Below are positions 24,840 to 32,957 of a stretch of 64,000 bases of DNA, piece after piece. The notes under the pieces were generated by a model. It made no database searches and was not told where the DNA came from. It saw only the letters and a program-made list of their open reading frames with translations. Within the stretch, counting starts at the first letter, position 1. Every line of letters starts with the position of its first letter. The position numbers and the translations under genes are program-made. The stretch is from Streptomyces spinosisporus (GTDB lineage: Bacteria > Actinomycetota > Actinomycetes > Streptomycetales > Streptomycetaceae), in assembly GCF_022698145.1 (NCBI RefSeq), contig NZ_JALDAX010000006.1:248001-312000 (forward strand), in the 5' to 3' direction.

Positions 24840-25031
24840 CGCACACCCCCTCGGCCGCGACCCGCGGTGCGAACGCCACCGGCTCACCCGCCGCGAGGCG
24901 CAGCCCCAGCCCAGTGACCTGCCGAGCACACCGACGTCGGCTGCCGCACCCGGCATGTTTGTCGGCGGCTCGCCGGTCGCAAGGTGCAGCGCGCCGCTCA
25001 GCCCGGTAACGGCGGTCTACGACGGGCCCGG
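24653..25031. repeat. Decayed tandem duplication of the kinase/receptor gene junction
   Basis: The 18-bp anchor GACGGGCCCGGTCATCGC, covering the kinase stop/receptor start overlap, recurs with 1-2 changes at 24634, 24825 and 25021 (spacing 191 and 196 bp). Between anchors the receptor 5' end is repeated with growing divergence. The copy next to the kinase has internal deletions and a second partial CTCRCCGGTCGC block near 24970. This fills the whole 383-bp gap. Confidence 0.88.
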
Positions 25032-25035
25032 TCAT
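24820..25035 (-). pseudogene. Second, more degraded fragment of the TAXI gene 5' end
   Basis: The ATG at 25035 overlaps the kinase stop (ATGA), the likely ancestral receptor start. The frame opens MTGPVVDRR, then loses register through deletions, recovers LRLAAGEPVAFAPR and ends within the next copy. No functional protein is expected. Confidence 0.5.
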
Positions 25036-26435
25036 CGCGTACCCCCATCGGCTGCGGCGAGCGGCACGAATCCCGTGACCCGTAGGCCCCCCGCCCGCGC
25101 CTGCCCCAGTTCCAGTCGGCCTCCGCGGCCCGTGAGCAGTTGTTGGGCGATCGCCAGGCCCAGGCCCGTGCCTGTGGTGCCGGTCTGTCGGGTCGAGCGC
25201 CAGAATCGCTCCGTGGCCCGGGTCAGTTCGTCGGCCGTCAGGCCGGGGCCGGTGTCGGTCACCGTGATGCGTGCCCAGGGGCCTTCGGCGGTGCAGGTCA
25301 GGGTGATCTCGGCACCCCGACCTGCGTATTTGATGGCGTTGTCCAGGAGGATGTCCATGACCTGGGCCAGCTCACGGTCGGTGCAGAGGGCGGGCACGGG
25401 GGTGCCGGCGTCGGTGGTGAGGCGGATTCCGGCGCGGTCGGCGACCGGCTTCCACAGCCGGTGCCGGGACAGGGCGACGTCGGCGGCGTCGCAGCGGGCG
25501 TCCGCGTCGTCGGTCACCGTCAGTTCCCCGGCCCGGTGCTCGGCGGTGGCGAGGGCGAGCATGTCGTCGAGGAGCGTCTCCAGGCGGTCGAGCTCGGTGG
25601 TGACGCCGGTGTAGGTGCGCTCGGCCGACGGCGGCAGATGGGTGTGCAGGGCGTCCACCCGCAGCCGGAGCGCCGCCATGGGGTTGCGCATCTGGTGGGA
25701 GGTGTCGGCGACGAGCCGGCCCTGCTGCTCCAGGGCGGCGATCACCGTGCGCGCCATGCGGTTGAAGCCGGTGGCCAGCTGCCGCAGCTCGGGCGGGCCC
25801 GAGGCGCGGGTCTGTTCGGGCGGCAGCCCGGCGGCGAGCTGTCCGACGGCCCGGTCGAGGCGGCGCAGCGGACTGACCACCCAGCGGGTCGCGACACGCG
25901 CCAGCGCCGTGCAGGCCAGTGCGACGAGCGCCGTTCCGGCGAGAACGGCCGCCCACCGCCGGGTGATGTCCCCCGCGGCGGTCGCCACGGAAGCGCGCAG
26001 CACAACCGCACCGGTGACCTGGGTTCCCGTCCCGGCGGGCGCGGCGAACGTCCGGTGCCCCCGCGACCAGGGACGCAGCGCCGTCGCGGGGCGGGCACTC
26101 TGGTTGCGCAGCGCCGCGTCGATCAGCCGGGCCACGCCGGGCTGGTCGGCCCGCATGCCGCCGGTCTGTACGACGGGGCTGCGGCGGATGTCGGTCACGA
26201 CGAGCGCTTCCCCGTACAGCTGTGTGTAGCGGCGGGCCTCGGCGGCCACCTGGGAGGTGTCGCCGGTGCGTGCCGCCTGGTCCATGAGGGAGGCGAAGCG
26301 GTCCAGGTCGGAACTGCGGGCGAGCACCAGTTGCTGGGTGCGGTCGGAGGCGGTGAACAGCAGCAGCGGGATGGCGAAGGCGGCCGCCGCGAGGATTCCG
26401 AACAGCAGCAGGACGGCCTGGACGCGGGTACGCAC
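25032..26435 (-). CDS. Sensor histidine kinase, TctE-like
   Basis: Membrane sensor kinase (467 aa). TM1 is at about 7-28, an extracytoplasmic sensor domain at about 30-158, TM2 at about 160-185, then HAMP, a HisKA domain with phospho-acceptor His247 in DTSHQMRNP, and a HATPase domain with N box DNAIKYA, G1 DTGPGL and G2 TGLGLAI. The GTG start lies 3 nt after the response-regulator stop. Cotranscription with an extracytoplasmic TAXI receptor suggests that the sensor domain reads the ligand-loaded receptor, as TctE-type kinases do with carboxylate-binding proteins (inference). Confidence 0.92.
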   Translation of the reverse strand: MRTRVQAVLLLFGILAAAAFAIPLLLFTASDRTQQLVLARSSDLDRFASLMDQAARTGDTSQVAAEARRYTQLYGEALVVTDIRRSPVVQTGGMRADQPGVARLIDAALRNQSARPATALRPWSRGHRTFAAPAGTGTQVTGAVVLRASVATAAGDITRRWAAVLAGTALVALACTALARVATRWVVSPLRRLDRAVGQLAAGLPPEQTRASGPPELRQLATGFNRMARTVIAALEQQGRLVADTSHQMRNPMAALRLRVDALHTHLPPSAERTYTGVTTELDRLETLLDDMLALATAEHRAGELTVTDDADARCDAADVALSRHRLWKPVADRAGIRLTTDAGTPVPALCTDRELAQVMDILLDNAIKYAGRGAEITLTCTAEGPWARITVTDTGPGLTADELTRATERFWRSTRQTGTTGTGLGLAIAQQLLTGRGGRLELGQARAGGLRVTGFVPLAAADGGTR

Positions 26436-26438
26436 GCC

Positions 26439-27101
26439 TCAGTCCCCGAAGCGATAGCCGAAGCCGCGGATCGTGGTCAGCAGCTCGGGACGCCCCAGCT
26501 TGGCGCGCAGCTGGGTGAGGTGGACGTCGAGGGAGCGGGAGGTGGTGTGGCGGGCGTCGCCCCACACCTCGTCGAGGAGCTGCTCGCGGCTGACCGCCGT
26601 GCCCGCCCGGCGCGCCAGCACCGCGAGGACGTCGAACTCCTTGGCGGTCAGCTCGACCTCGGCCCCGGCCACCCGCACGCGCCGGGCGTCCAGGTCGACC
26701 TCGACGTCGTCGGTGCGCACGACCCGCACCCCGGGCTTCGCCCCCTGGGCCCTGATCCGCCGGGTGACGGCGTCGATACGGGCGAGCAGCTCGGTCAGCC
26801 GTACCGGCTTGACCAGGTAGTCGTCGGCGCCGAGCCGCAGCCCGCGCACCACCGAGCGCTCGTCGCCGCGGGCCGTGAGGATCACCACGGGCAGATCGCT
26901 CACCGCGCGCAGTCCGCGCAGCACCTCCAGGCCGTCGACGTCGGGCAGGCCCAGGTCGAGCAGGAGAAGGTCGGCGCTGCGGTGGTAGGTCATGACGTCG
27001 TTGCCGAATCTGACCCGGCGGGTGTCGTGGCCGTGGTCGTAGAGGACCTCCACGAGGGCCGCGGCCACCCCGTCGTCGTCCTCGGCCAGCAGCAGCTGCA
27101 T
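26439..27101 (-). CDS. Response regulator, OmpR/TctD-like
   Basis: DNA-binding response regulator (220 aa). The receiver has acidic pocket EDDD (residues 7-10), phospho-acceptor Asp49 in LLLDLGLPDVDG and Lys in DDYLVKP. The OmpR-type winged helix spans about 125-220 and ends ELLTTIRGFGYRFGD. The ATG at 27101 is chosen for its AAAGGAGGTG ribosome site; longer readings are unlikely. It heads the operon RR-kinase-TAXI and faces the ligJ-ligI-MFS operon, its probable target. Confidence 0.93.
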   Translation of the reverse strand: MQLLLAEDDDGVAAALVEVLYDHGHDTRRVRFGNDVMTYHRSADLLLLDLGLPDVDGLEVLRGLRAVSDLPVVILTARGDERSVVRGLRLGADDYLVKPVRLTELLARIDAVTRRIRAQGAKPGVRVVRTDDVEVDLDARRVRVAGAEVELTAKEFDVLAVLARRAGTAVSREQLLDEVWGDARHTTSRSLDVHLTQLRAKLGRPELLTTIRGFGYRFGD

Positions 27102-27170
27102 ACGCCACCTCCTTTCGCCTTCGGTCGTGGCCACGAATGTAGACCACGAGGTCAGGAGGGGGTCGCCAAT

Positions 27171-27187
27171 GTTAAGGGCACGTTAGT
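27171..27187 (+). promoter_or_regulatory. Direct repeat with 11-bp spacing, candidate response-regulator site
   Basis: GTTAAG (27171-27176) and GTTAGT (27182-27187) are 11 bp apart, the helical spacing OmpR-family dimers use. The pair lies in the 176-bp region between the divergent response-regulator and ligJ starts. Confidence 0.4.
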
Positions 27188-27277
27188 TCCGTGCCGGGAC
27201 GTCTCCCCGGCCTCCCGGGCGCGGAGTGAGTCTGCAGCGGTCGACGACGACGTACCGGACCGCGAATGGATGCAGCA

Positions 27278-28303
27278 ATGATCATCGACTGCCACGGCCA
27301 CTACACGACCGCGCCCCCGGCCCTGGCGGCCTGGCGGCAGCGGCAGATCGCCTCGCTCGCCGACCCGGCCGCCGCCCCCGCCCGCGCGGATCTGCGCATC
27401 GGTGACGACGAGCTGCGCGAGTCGATCGAGGCGAACCAGCTGCGGCTGATGGACGAGCGCGGCATCGACCTGACGGTCTTCTCGCCGCGCGCCTCCTTCA
27501 TGGCGCACCACATCGGCGGCTTCGAGACGTCCGCCGAGTGGGCGGCCATCTGCAACGAACTGTGTCACCGCGTCAGCCGGCTGTACCCCGAGCGGTTCGT
27601 CCCGGCGGCGATGCTGCCGCAGTCGCCCGGCGTCGACATCGCCACCTGTCTGCCCGAACTCACCCGCTGCGTCGAGGAGTTCGGCGCGGTCGCGGTGAAC
27701 CTCAACCCCGACCCCTCCGGCGGACGCTGGAGCGCCCCGCCGCTCACGGACCGCTACTGGTATCCCCTCTACGAGAAGATGGTCGAGTACGACGTCCCGG
27801 CCATGGTGCACGTCAGCACCAGCGTCAACCCGGCGTTCCACACGACGGGTGCGCACTACCTCAACGCCGACACCACGGCGTTCATGCAGCTCGTGCAGGG
27901 CGATCTGTTCGCCGACTTCCCGACCCTGCGGCTGATCATTCCGCACGGCGGTGGCGCGGTGCCGTACCACTGGGGCCGCTTCCGCGGGCTCGCGATGGCG
28001 CTCGGCAAGCCGGAGTTGGAGCAGCACGTCCTCGGCAACGTCTTCTTCGACACCTGCGTCTACCACCAGCCCGGCATCGACCTGCTGCTCGACGTCGTCC
28101 CCACGCGCAACGTCCTGTTCGCCTCGGAGATGATCGGCGCCGTCCGCGACATCGACCCGTGCAGCGGCCATCACTTCGACGACACCCGCCGCTACGTCGA
28201 GAAGGCCGGGCTGGGCGCGGAGGCCCTGGCCGCGGTCCAGGAACGCAACGCCCGCGCCGTGTACCCGCGCCTCGACGCCCTGCTCAGGCGCCAGGGCCGC
28301 TGA
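27278..28303 (+). CDS. ligJ: 4-oxalomesaconate hydratase LigJ
   Basis: Amidohydrolase-superfamily hydratase (341 aa, same as Sphingobium LigJ) that hydrates 4-oxalomesaconate to 4-carboxy-4-hydroxy-2-oxoadipate in the protocatechuate 4,5-cleavage and gallate pathways. Metal ligands His6 and His8 lie in MIIDCHGHYTT. SIEANQLRLMDERG, SPRASFMA, NLNPDPSGG, LIIPHGGGAVPYHWGRFRG and FDTCVYHQPG recall LigJ almost word for word. ATG at 27278 is used because it gives the family N-terminus; an in-frame ATG at 27266 exists and neither has a strong ribosome site. It is first in the operon with ligI. Confidence 0.92.
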   Translation: MIIDCHGHYTTAPPALAAWRQRQIASLADPAAAPARADLRIGDDELRESIEANQLRLMDERGIDLTVFSPRASFMAHHIGGFETSAEWAAICNELCHRVSRLYPERFVPAAMLPQSPGVDIATCLPELTRCVEEFGAVAVNLNPDPSGGRWSAPPLTDRYWYPLYEKMVEYDVPAMVHVSTSVNPAFHTTGAHYLNADTTAFMQLVQGDLFADFPTLRLIIPHGGGAVPYHWGRFRGLAMALGKPELEQHVLGNVFFDTCVYHQPGIDLLLDVVPTRNVLFASEMIGAVRDIDPCSGHHFDDTRRYVEKAGLGAEALAAVQERNARAVYPRLDALLRRQGR

Positions 28304-28334
28304 CTGACCTTCCACCCCTGAAGGAGACCCACCC

Positions 28335-29276
28335 GTGCCCACCGCTGTCCCCAACTCCCCCGTGACCGAAGGCTGGTTGGACTGGCATCCCGACCCGTCC
28401 TCGCCGGTGTTCACGCTGCCGCCCGGCACCGTCGACACCCACTGCCACGTCTTCGGCCCGCAGGCCGTCTTCCCCTTCGCTCCGGAACGCAAGTACACGC
28501 CCTGTGACGCGAGCAAGGAGCAACTGTTCGCGCTCCGCGACCACTTGGGCATCGCCCGCAACGTCATCGTGCAGGCCACCTGTCACGGCGCGGACAACTC
28601 CGCCCTGGTCGATGCCCTCCAGGCGTCGGACGGCCGGGCACGCGGCATCGCCACCGTCCGCCCGGACGTCGGCGAGCGCGAGCTGCTGGATCTGCACGAG
28701 GCGGGTGTACGAGGCGTGCGCTTCAACTTCGTACGCCGGCTCGTCGACGCCTCGCCCGCGGACGCCCTGAGCACGATCGCCGAGAAGATCGCCCCGCTGG
28801 GCTGGCACATCGTCCTCTACTTCGAGAGCGTCGACCTGCCCGACCTGGAGGACTTCTTCGGTTCGCTGCCCACTCCGCTGGTGGTGGACCACATGGGCCG
28901 GCCCGATGTGACCCGGCCCGTGGACGGACCGGAGTTCTCCCGGTTCCTGCGCTTCGTCGCCGCCAACGACGTCTGGGTGAAGGTGACCTGCCCCGAGCGC
29001 CTGAGCGTGACGGGCCCCGCCGCCCTGAACGGCGAACGGCACCCCTACGCCGACGTCGTCCCCTTCGCCCGCCGCGTCGTCGAGGAGTTCCCCGACCGCG
29101 TGCTGTGGGGCACCGACTGGCCCCACCCCAATCTCACCGACCACATGCCCGACGACGGGCTCCTGGTCGACCAGGTGCCGCAGATCGCCGTCACCACCGA
29201 ACAGCGGCGCAGGCTGCTCGTCGACAACCCGATGCGCCTGTACTGGCCCGGCGAAACCACCACGGAGGTGGCCTGA
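28335..29276 (+). CDS. ligI: 2-pyrone-4,6-dicarboxylate hydrolase LigI
   Basis: Metal-assisted lactonase (313 aa) of the amidohydrolase superfamily that opens 2-pyrone-4,6-dicarboxylate to 4-oxalomesaconate, the step before LigJ. VDTHCHVFGP carries His36 and His38; FPFAPERKYTP, HLGIARNVIVQATCHG, VRFNFVRRLVD, VVDHMGRPDV and WGTDWPHPN (Asp261, catalytic) are LigI signatures. Its GTG start follows AAGGAGA. The gene is 31 nt behind ligJ and 1 nt before the MFS gene. Ring-opening (LigAB), LigC and LigK genes are absent from the window. Confidence 0.93.
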   Translation: MPTAVPNSPVTEGWLDWHPDPSSPVFTLPPGTVDTHCHVFGPQAVFPFAPERKYTPCDASKEQLFALRDHLGIARNVIVQATCHGADNSALVDALQASDGRARGIATVRPDVGERELLDLHEAGVRGVRFNFVRRLVDASPADALSTIAEKIAPLGWHIVLYFESVDLPDLEDFFGSLPTPLVVDHMGRPDVTRPVDGPEFSRFLRFVAANDVWVKVTCPERLSVTGPAALNGERHPYADVVPFARRVVEEFPDRVLWGTDWPHPNLTDHMPDDGLLVDQVPQIAVTTEQRRRLLVDNPMRLYWPGETTTEVA

Positions 29277-29277
29277 G

Positions 29278-30639
29278 ATGCAGCACTCCAACGCCCTCAA
29301 CAGACTGAACCGGCTGCCGATCGGCCGCTTCCACAAGGTCACGCTGCTCGCCGTGTCCTTCGCGTACTTCTTCGAGTTCGCCGACATCAACACCTTCGCC
29401 ACCACCGCGCCCAAGCTGATCAAGCTGTGGGGCGTGACGATCGACCAGGTCGCCTACGTCACCTCGATGTCCTTCGTCGGCATGTTCCTCGGGTCGATCG
29501 TCGCGAGCACCATGGCCGACCGGTGGGGCCGCAAACGCGCCCTGCTGGTGACCACGTTGTGGTTCGGCGTCTTCTCCTTCGCGTCGGTGTTCTCCTGGGA
29601 CATCGTCTCGCTCGGTGTGTTCCGCGTGCTGACCTCGGCGGGCCTGGCCGCGATGACCGTCGTCGCGGTCATCTACGTCAACGAGCTCTACCCCGCCGCC
29701 GTACGCGGCAAGTTCCAGGCGTACGCCATCGTCATCGGCATCTGCGGCACCCCGGCCACCAATCTCGTCGCCAGCGCGATCGTGCCGCTCAACGACTGGT
29801 CGTGGCGGCTGATCTACCTGTGGGGCGCCCTGGGCATCCTGCTCGTGCTGTTCACCCGGCGGCTGAAGGAGTCCCCGCGCTGGTACGAGAGCCGCGGCGA
29901 CCACGCCAAGGCGGACGAGGTGCTGCGGGAGATCGAGGCGAGCGTGGCCGCGGAGAAGGGCCCGCTGCCCGAGCCGGCGCCTCCGGTGGACGAAGCGCCG
30001 CAGACCCGGGCGCCGTTGAAGCTGCTGCTGCAGAAGAAGTACCTCATCCCGACGCTGCTGCTCACCGTGCTGTGGGTCACCCAGACCATCGGCTTCTTCG
30101 GCTACTCCAGCTGGGCGCCCACCCTGCTGGCCAAGGAGGGCTTCAGCGTCCAGAAGTCCGTGTTCTACGTGGCGCTCACCACGGTCGGCGCACCGCTGGG
30201 CTCGTATCTGGCGGCGCTGGTCACCGACCGCTTCGAACGCAAGTGGTGCCTGGCCGCCTTCGGCACGGTCATCGCCCTGTGCGGCCTGCTGTACGGGCTG
30301 ACCTTCAACCCGGTCCTGATCGTCGTCTTCGGCTTCCTGGTCAACATGTTCGAGCGCGGCTACACGGCCCTCGCCTACGCCTACTCCCCCGAACTCTTCG
30401 ACACCCGCGGCCGATCGCTCGGCACCGGTGTGTCCTACGGCCTCGGCCGGCTGTCGAACGCCGCCGGTCCCCTGATCGTCGCGTCCCTCTACCAGGGGCA
30501 CGGCTATCGCAGCGTCTTCTACTTCATCGCCGCGACCTGGCTCTTCGGCGCCGTGGCCCTTGCCGTCTTCGGCCCCTTGACCCGCCAGGCCCGCGGGGCG
30601 ACGCAGAAGCCGCGCCAGGAGGTCGTGCAAGTGCCGTAG
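29278..30639 (+). CDS. MFS transporter, probable aromatic/pyrone carboxylate permease
   Basis: Twelve-helix transporter (453 aa) with a charged residue in helix 1 (FFEFADINTFATTAPK, AAHS/SP-like), loop 2-3 MADRWGRKRAL, and RLKESPRWYESRG after helix 6. A central hydrophilic loop separates the two halves. It starts 1 nt after the ligI stop, so it is translationally linked to it. It probably imports the LigI or LigJ substrate (a tricarboxylic or dicarboxylic pathway intermediate) or a parent aromatic acid; the exact substrate is inferred. Confidence 0.9.
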   Translation: MQHSNALNRLNRLPIGRFHKVTLLAVSFAYFFEFADINTFATTAPKLIKLWGVTIDQVAYVTSMSFVGMFLGSIVASTMADRWGRKRALLVTTLWFGVFSFASVFSWDIVSLGVFRVLTSAGLAAMTVVAVIYVNELYPAAVRGKFQAYAIVIGICGTPATNLVASAIVPLNDWSWRLIYLWGALGILLVLFTRRLKESPRWYESRGDHAKADEVLREIEASVAAEKGPLPEPAPPVDEAPQTRAPLKLLLQKKYLIPTLLLTVLWVTQTIGFFGYSSWAPTLLAKEGFSVQKSVFYVALTTVGAPLGSYLAALVTDRFERKWCLAAFGTVIALCGLLYGLTFNPVLIVVFGFLVNMFERGYTALAYAYSPELFDTRGRSLGTGVSYGLGRLSNAAGPLIVASLYQGHGYRSVFYFIAATWLFGAVALAVFGPLTRQARGATQKPRQEVVQVP

Positions 30640-30664
30640 CGGCGTAGTGTGTTGAAGCTTTTGT

Positions 30665-30705
30665 GGGCCGTCCCGAGGCGCGATGCGAGCACCTCGGGAC
30701 GGCCC
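30665..30705. terminator. Terminator between convergent genes
   Basis: A 14-bp perfect stem (30665-30678 with 30692-30705, 13-nt loop) lies between the MFS gene and the convergent debranching-enzyme gene, and would serve both strands. Confidence 0.78.
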
Positions 30706-30712
30706 GTCCCTC

Positions 30713-32863
30713 TTATCGCGTGACCACGTCCAGCCCTTCGGGCGCGCTCACGTCCACCCTCCCGTCGGCGGCGACCGTGACGTCCAACCGGTCCTGTCCG
30801 ACCTGGAGTTGAGTGGCCGTCAGGGGCGCGTAGGCCGAGGCGAAGGCGGGCGCCACCGTGACCGTCCCGGCGGGGACGTCCGCGTCGAGACCGAGGGCGG
30901 ACCGGAGCACGAGGACGGAGGAGGCGGCCGCCCAGGCCTGCGGGCGGCAGGACGCCGGGTAGGGGGCGGGCCGGGAGCCGGTCTCGCCGCCGTGCCCGGC
31001 GAACAGTTCGGGAAGACGGGAGTCGAACGCGGCCGACGCGGTCAGCAGTCCCTGCGCCAGGGAGGCGGCGGCGTCCGGGAATCCGGACCTGACCAGGCCG
31101 TGCACGGCGATCGCGGTGTCGTGCGGCCAGATGGAACCCGTGTGGTAGCCGAAGGGGTTGAAGCCGACCGCGTCGCCGCTCAGCGTGCGCAGGCCGTGGC
31201 CCGCGTCGAGGTCGGGGCGGGTCAGCCGGGCGGCCAGCAGGGCACTCTCGTCCGCGTCGAGCAGTCCGGTGCCGAGGAGATGACCGAACCCCGAGGTCAC
31301 CGCGTCCGCCGGGCGGCCGTCCCCGTCCAGGGCGACGGCGGGGTAGGGGCCGTGCTCGTCCTCCACCCAGAAGTGCTTGCGGAACCGGTCGGCCAGCCGC
31401 TCGGCCCACTCCTCCCACGCATCGGCTCCAGGGCGGCCGAAGGCGCGCAGCAACGCGGCCCCGCCGCGGGCCGCTTCGTAGGCGTACGCCTGCACCTCGC
31501 ACAGGGCGATCGGGGCGGCGGCGAGGCGGCCGTCGCGGTAGCGGATGGAGTCGTGTGAGTCCTTCCAGCCCTGGTTGGACAGGCCGTGGCCACTGTGGTC
31601 GACGTACTTGAGGAAGCCGTCGCCGCTCGCGTCGGCCTGGCTGCGCATCCAGTCGAGCGCCGCCTGGGCGTGCGGCAGCAGCGCTTCGACCTCCCCGGAA
31701 TCGAGGCCCCAGCGCCAGGCGTCGTGCAGGAGGGTGATCCACAGAGGGGTCGCGTCGACGCTGCCGTAGTACACGGGCGGCAGGGCGAGCTGGTCGCCCA
31801 CCTTCAGTGTTTCCCGGCGTACTTCGTGCAGGATCTTGCCCGGCTGTTCCTCCGTGGCCGGGTCGGTCACGGCGCCCTGGCGGCGGGCGAGCGTGCGCAG
31901 GGTCCCCGCGGCGAGATCCGTGCCGAGCGGCAGCAGCATGCGAGCGGCCCAGAGCGAGTCGCGGCCGAAGAGCGTCAGGAACCAGGGCGCTCCGGCGGCC
32001 AGGAAGGTGTCCGGTCGGTCCGCGTCGGGCGAGCGGGGATCGGTCAGACGCAACCGGTCCAGGTCGGCCAGCGACTGGGTGACCCATCGGTCGAGGCCCC
32101 GGTCCGCACTGCGCAAGGCGGGTGTGCGCCAAGGGAGTTGGCCCTCCGGCGGGGCGGGGAACTGATCGCCGTCCGCATAGTCGGCGCTGCAGTGAAGCGC
32201 CACGCTCCACGAACTGCCTGGCGGCAGTTCGATGTCGTACGACAGCCGTCCCGCCGGCAGATGAACCGCGTGAGGTGCGGGTTCGCTGGTCAGCTGGACG
32301 GTGAAGTCGTCGGCCGCCCAGGAGAGTCCGACCCGGTCGGCGTCGGCGGCCTGCGGCGTCAGCGTCTGCGGGGGCCGCCCGGACTTCACCTGCTCCATGG
32401 TGGCGAGGTCCGTTCCCGCGGTCACCGTCAGCCGCAGACCGACGTGCCGGACACCGGAGTTGGTGACCTCGAGGACCTCCTCCATGTGTCCGGCCCCCGT
32501 CACCCGGCGCCGGTGCAGGGCGACGGCCGGGTCCGGGCTCGTCTCGCCGAGACCGCGCAGGACCGCTCTGAAGTCCGCCCGGTCCGCACCGCTCAACGCG
32601 CCCTGCACGGGTGCGAGAGGGATGTCCTCGGCGGCGACGGTGAGTTCGGACAGCGCTCTGCGGTCTGCGTGGTAGAAGCCGTCCACGCCTCCTCTGAACT
32701 GCCCGTCCGCAGACGAGATCGCAAGGCTCGGCGCATGCAGCGTGACGACCGCGTCGTGCAGGAACGGCTGCAGACCTCCGGCCGCGGAGGGCGCCTCGGC
32801 CGTCGAGGCGTCGGTGTCCTGGGGCTTGACAGTGGAGTCCAAAGGAGTAGAACCTCTCAGCAT
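30713..32863 (-). CDS. Glycogen debranching enzyme-like protein (amylo-alpha-1,6-glucosidase family)
   Basis: Cytoplasmic enzyme (up to 716 aa) with an N-terminal glycogen-debranching beta domain (FHADRRALSELTV region, about 50-270) and a C-terminal (alpha/alpha)6 glycosidase barrel. The latter includes LFGRDSLWAARMLLPLG and a second acidic region FGYHTGSIWPHDTAIAVHGL. It should hydrolyse alpha-1,6 or other gluco-oligosaccharide linkages. A LacI-type operator overlaps the ATG at 32863 and there is no ribosome site, so the start may be leaderless or at a TTG (32842). It is divergent from the LacI/ABC importer genes and presumably metabolises the imported saccharide. Confidence 0.85.
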   Translation of the reverse strand: MLRGSTPLDSTVKPQDTDASTAEAPSAAGGLQPFLHDAVVTLHAPSLAISSADGQFRGGVDGFYHADRRALSELTVAAEDIPLAPVQGALSGADRADFRAVLRGLGETSPDPAVALHRRRVTGAGHMEEVLEVTNSGVRHVGLRLTVTAGTDLATMEQVKSGRPPQTLTPQAADADRVGLSWAADDFTVQLTSEPAPHAVHLPAGRLSYDIELPPGSSWSVALHCSADYADGDQFPAPPEGQLPWRTPALRSADRGLDRWVTQSLADLDRLRLTDPRSPDADRPDTFLAAGAPWFLTLFGRDSLWAARMLLPLGTDLAAGTLRTLARRQGAVTDPATEEQPGKILHEVRRETLKVGDQLALPPVYYGSVDATPLWITLLHDAWRWGLDSGEVEALLPHAQAALDWMRSQADASGDGFLKYVDHSGHGLSNQGWKDSHDSIRYRDGRLAAAPIALCEVQAYAYEAARGGAALLRAFGRPGADAWEEWAERLADRFRKHFWVEDEHGPYPAVALDGDGRPADAVTSGFGHLLGTGLLDADESALLAARLTRPDLDAGHGLRTLSGDAVGFNPFGYHTGSIWPHDTAIAVHGLVRSGFPDAAASLAQGLLTASAAFDSRLPELFAGHGGETGSRPAPYPASCRPQAWAAASSVLVLRSALGLDADVPAGTVTVAPAFASAYAPLTATQLQVGQDRLDVTVAADGRVDVSAPEGLDVVTR

Positions 32864-32876
32864 TCGAACGTTCCAA
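32863..32876. promoter_or_regulatory. LacI-type operator at the debranching gene start
   Basis: TTCGAACGTTCCAA (core GAACGTTC) overlaps the annotated start codon. On the minus strand it reads TTGGAACGTTCGAA and shares TTTGGAACG with the site 51 bp away. Confidence 0.6.
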
Positions 32877-32911
32877 AGACATTAAGTGACTCGTCAGAGC
32901 GCTTGCAATGC

Positions 32912-32927
32912 TTTTGGAACGCTAAAA
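32912..32927. promoter_or_regulatory. LacI-type operator upstream of the LacI gene
   Basis: TTTTGGAACGCTAAAA is a near-palindrome with central CG, 30 nt upstream of the LacI start. It shares the TTTGGAACG half-site with the site over the debranching gene start. A CTTGCA/TGCAAG inverted repeat brackets it. Confidence 0.6.
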
Positions 32928-32957
32928 CCGCCGATGCAAGTGAACGCCGGAGACCGT

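Noticed and set aside
30519..32882. Alternative minus-strand frame overlapping the debranching gene from ATG 32882
   Set aside because: It is a frame-shifted reading of the same region with Arg/Gly-rich translation; the debranching-enzyme domains lie in the other frame.
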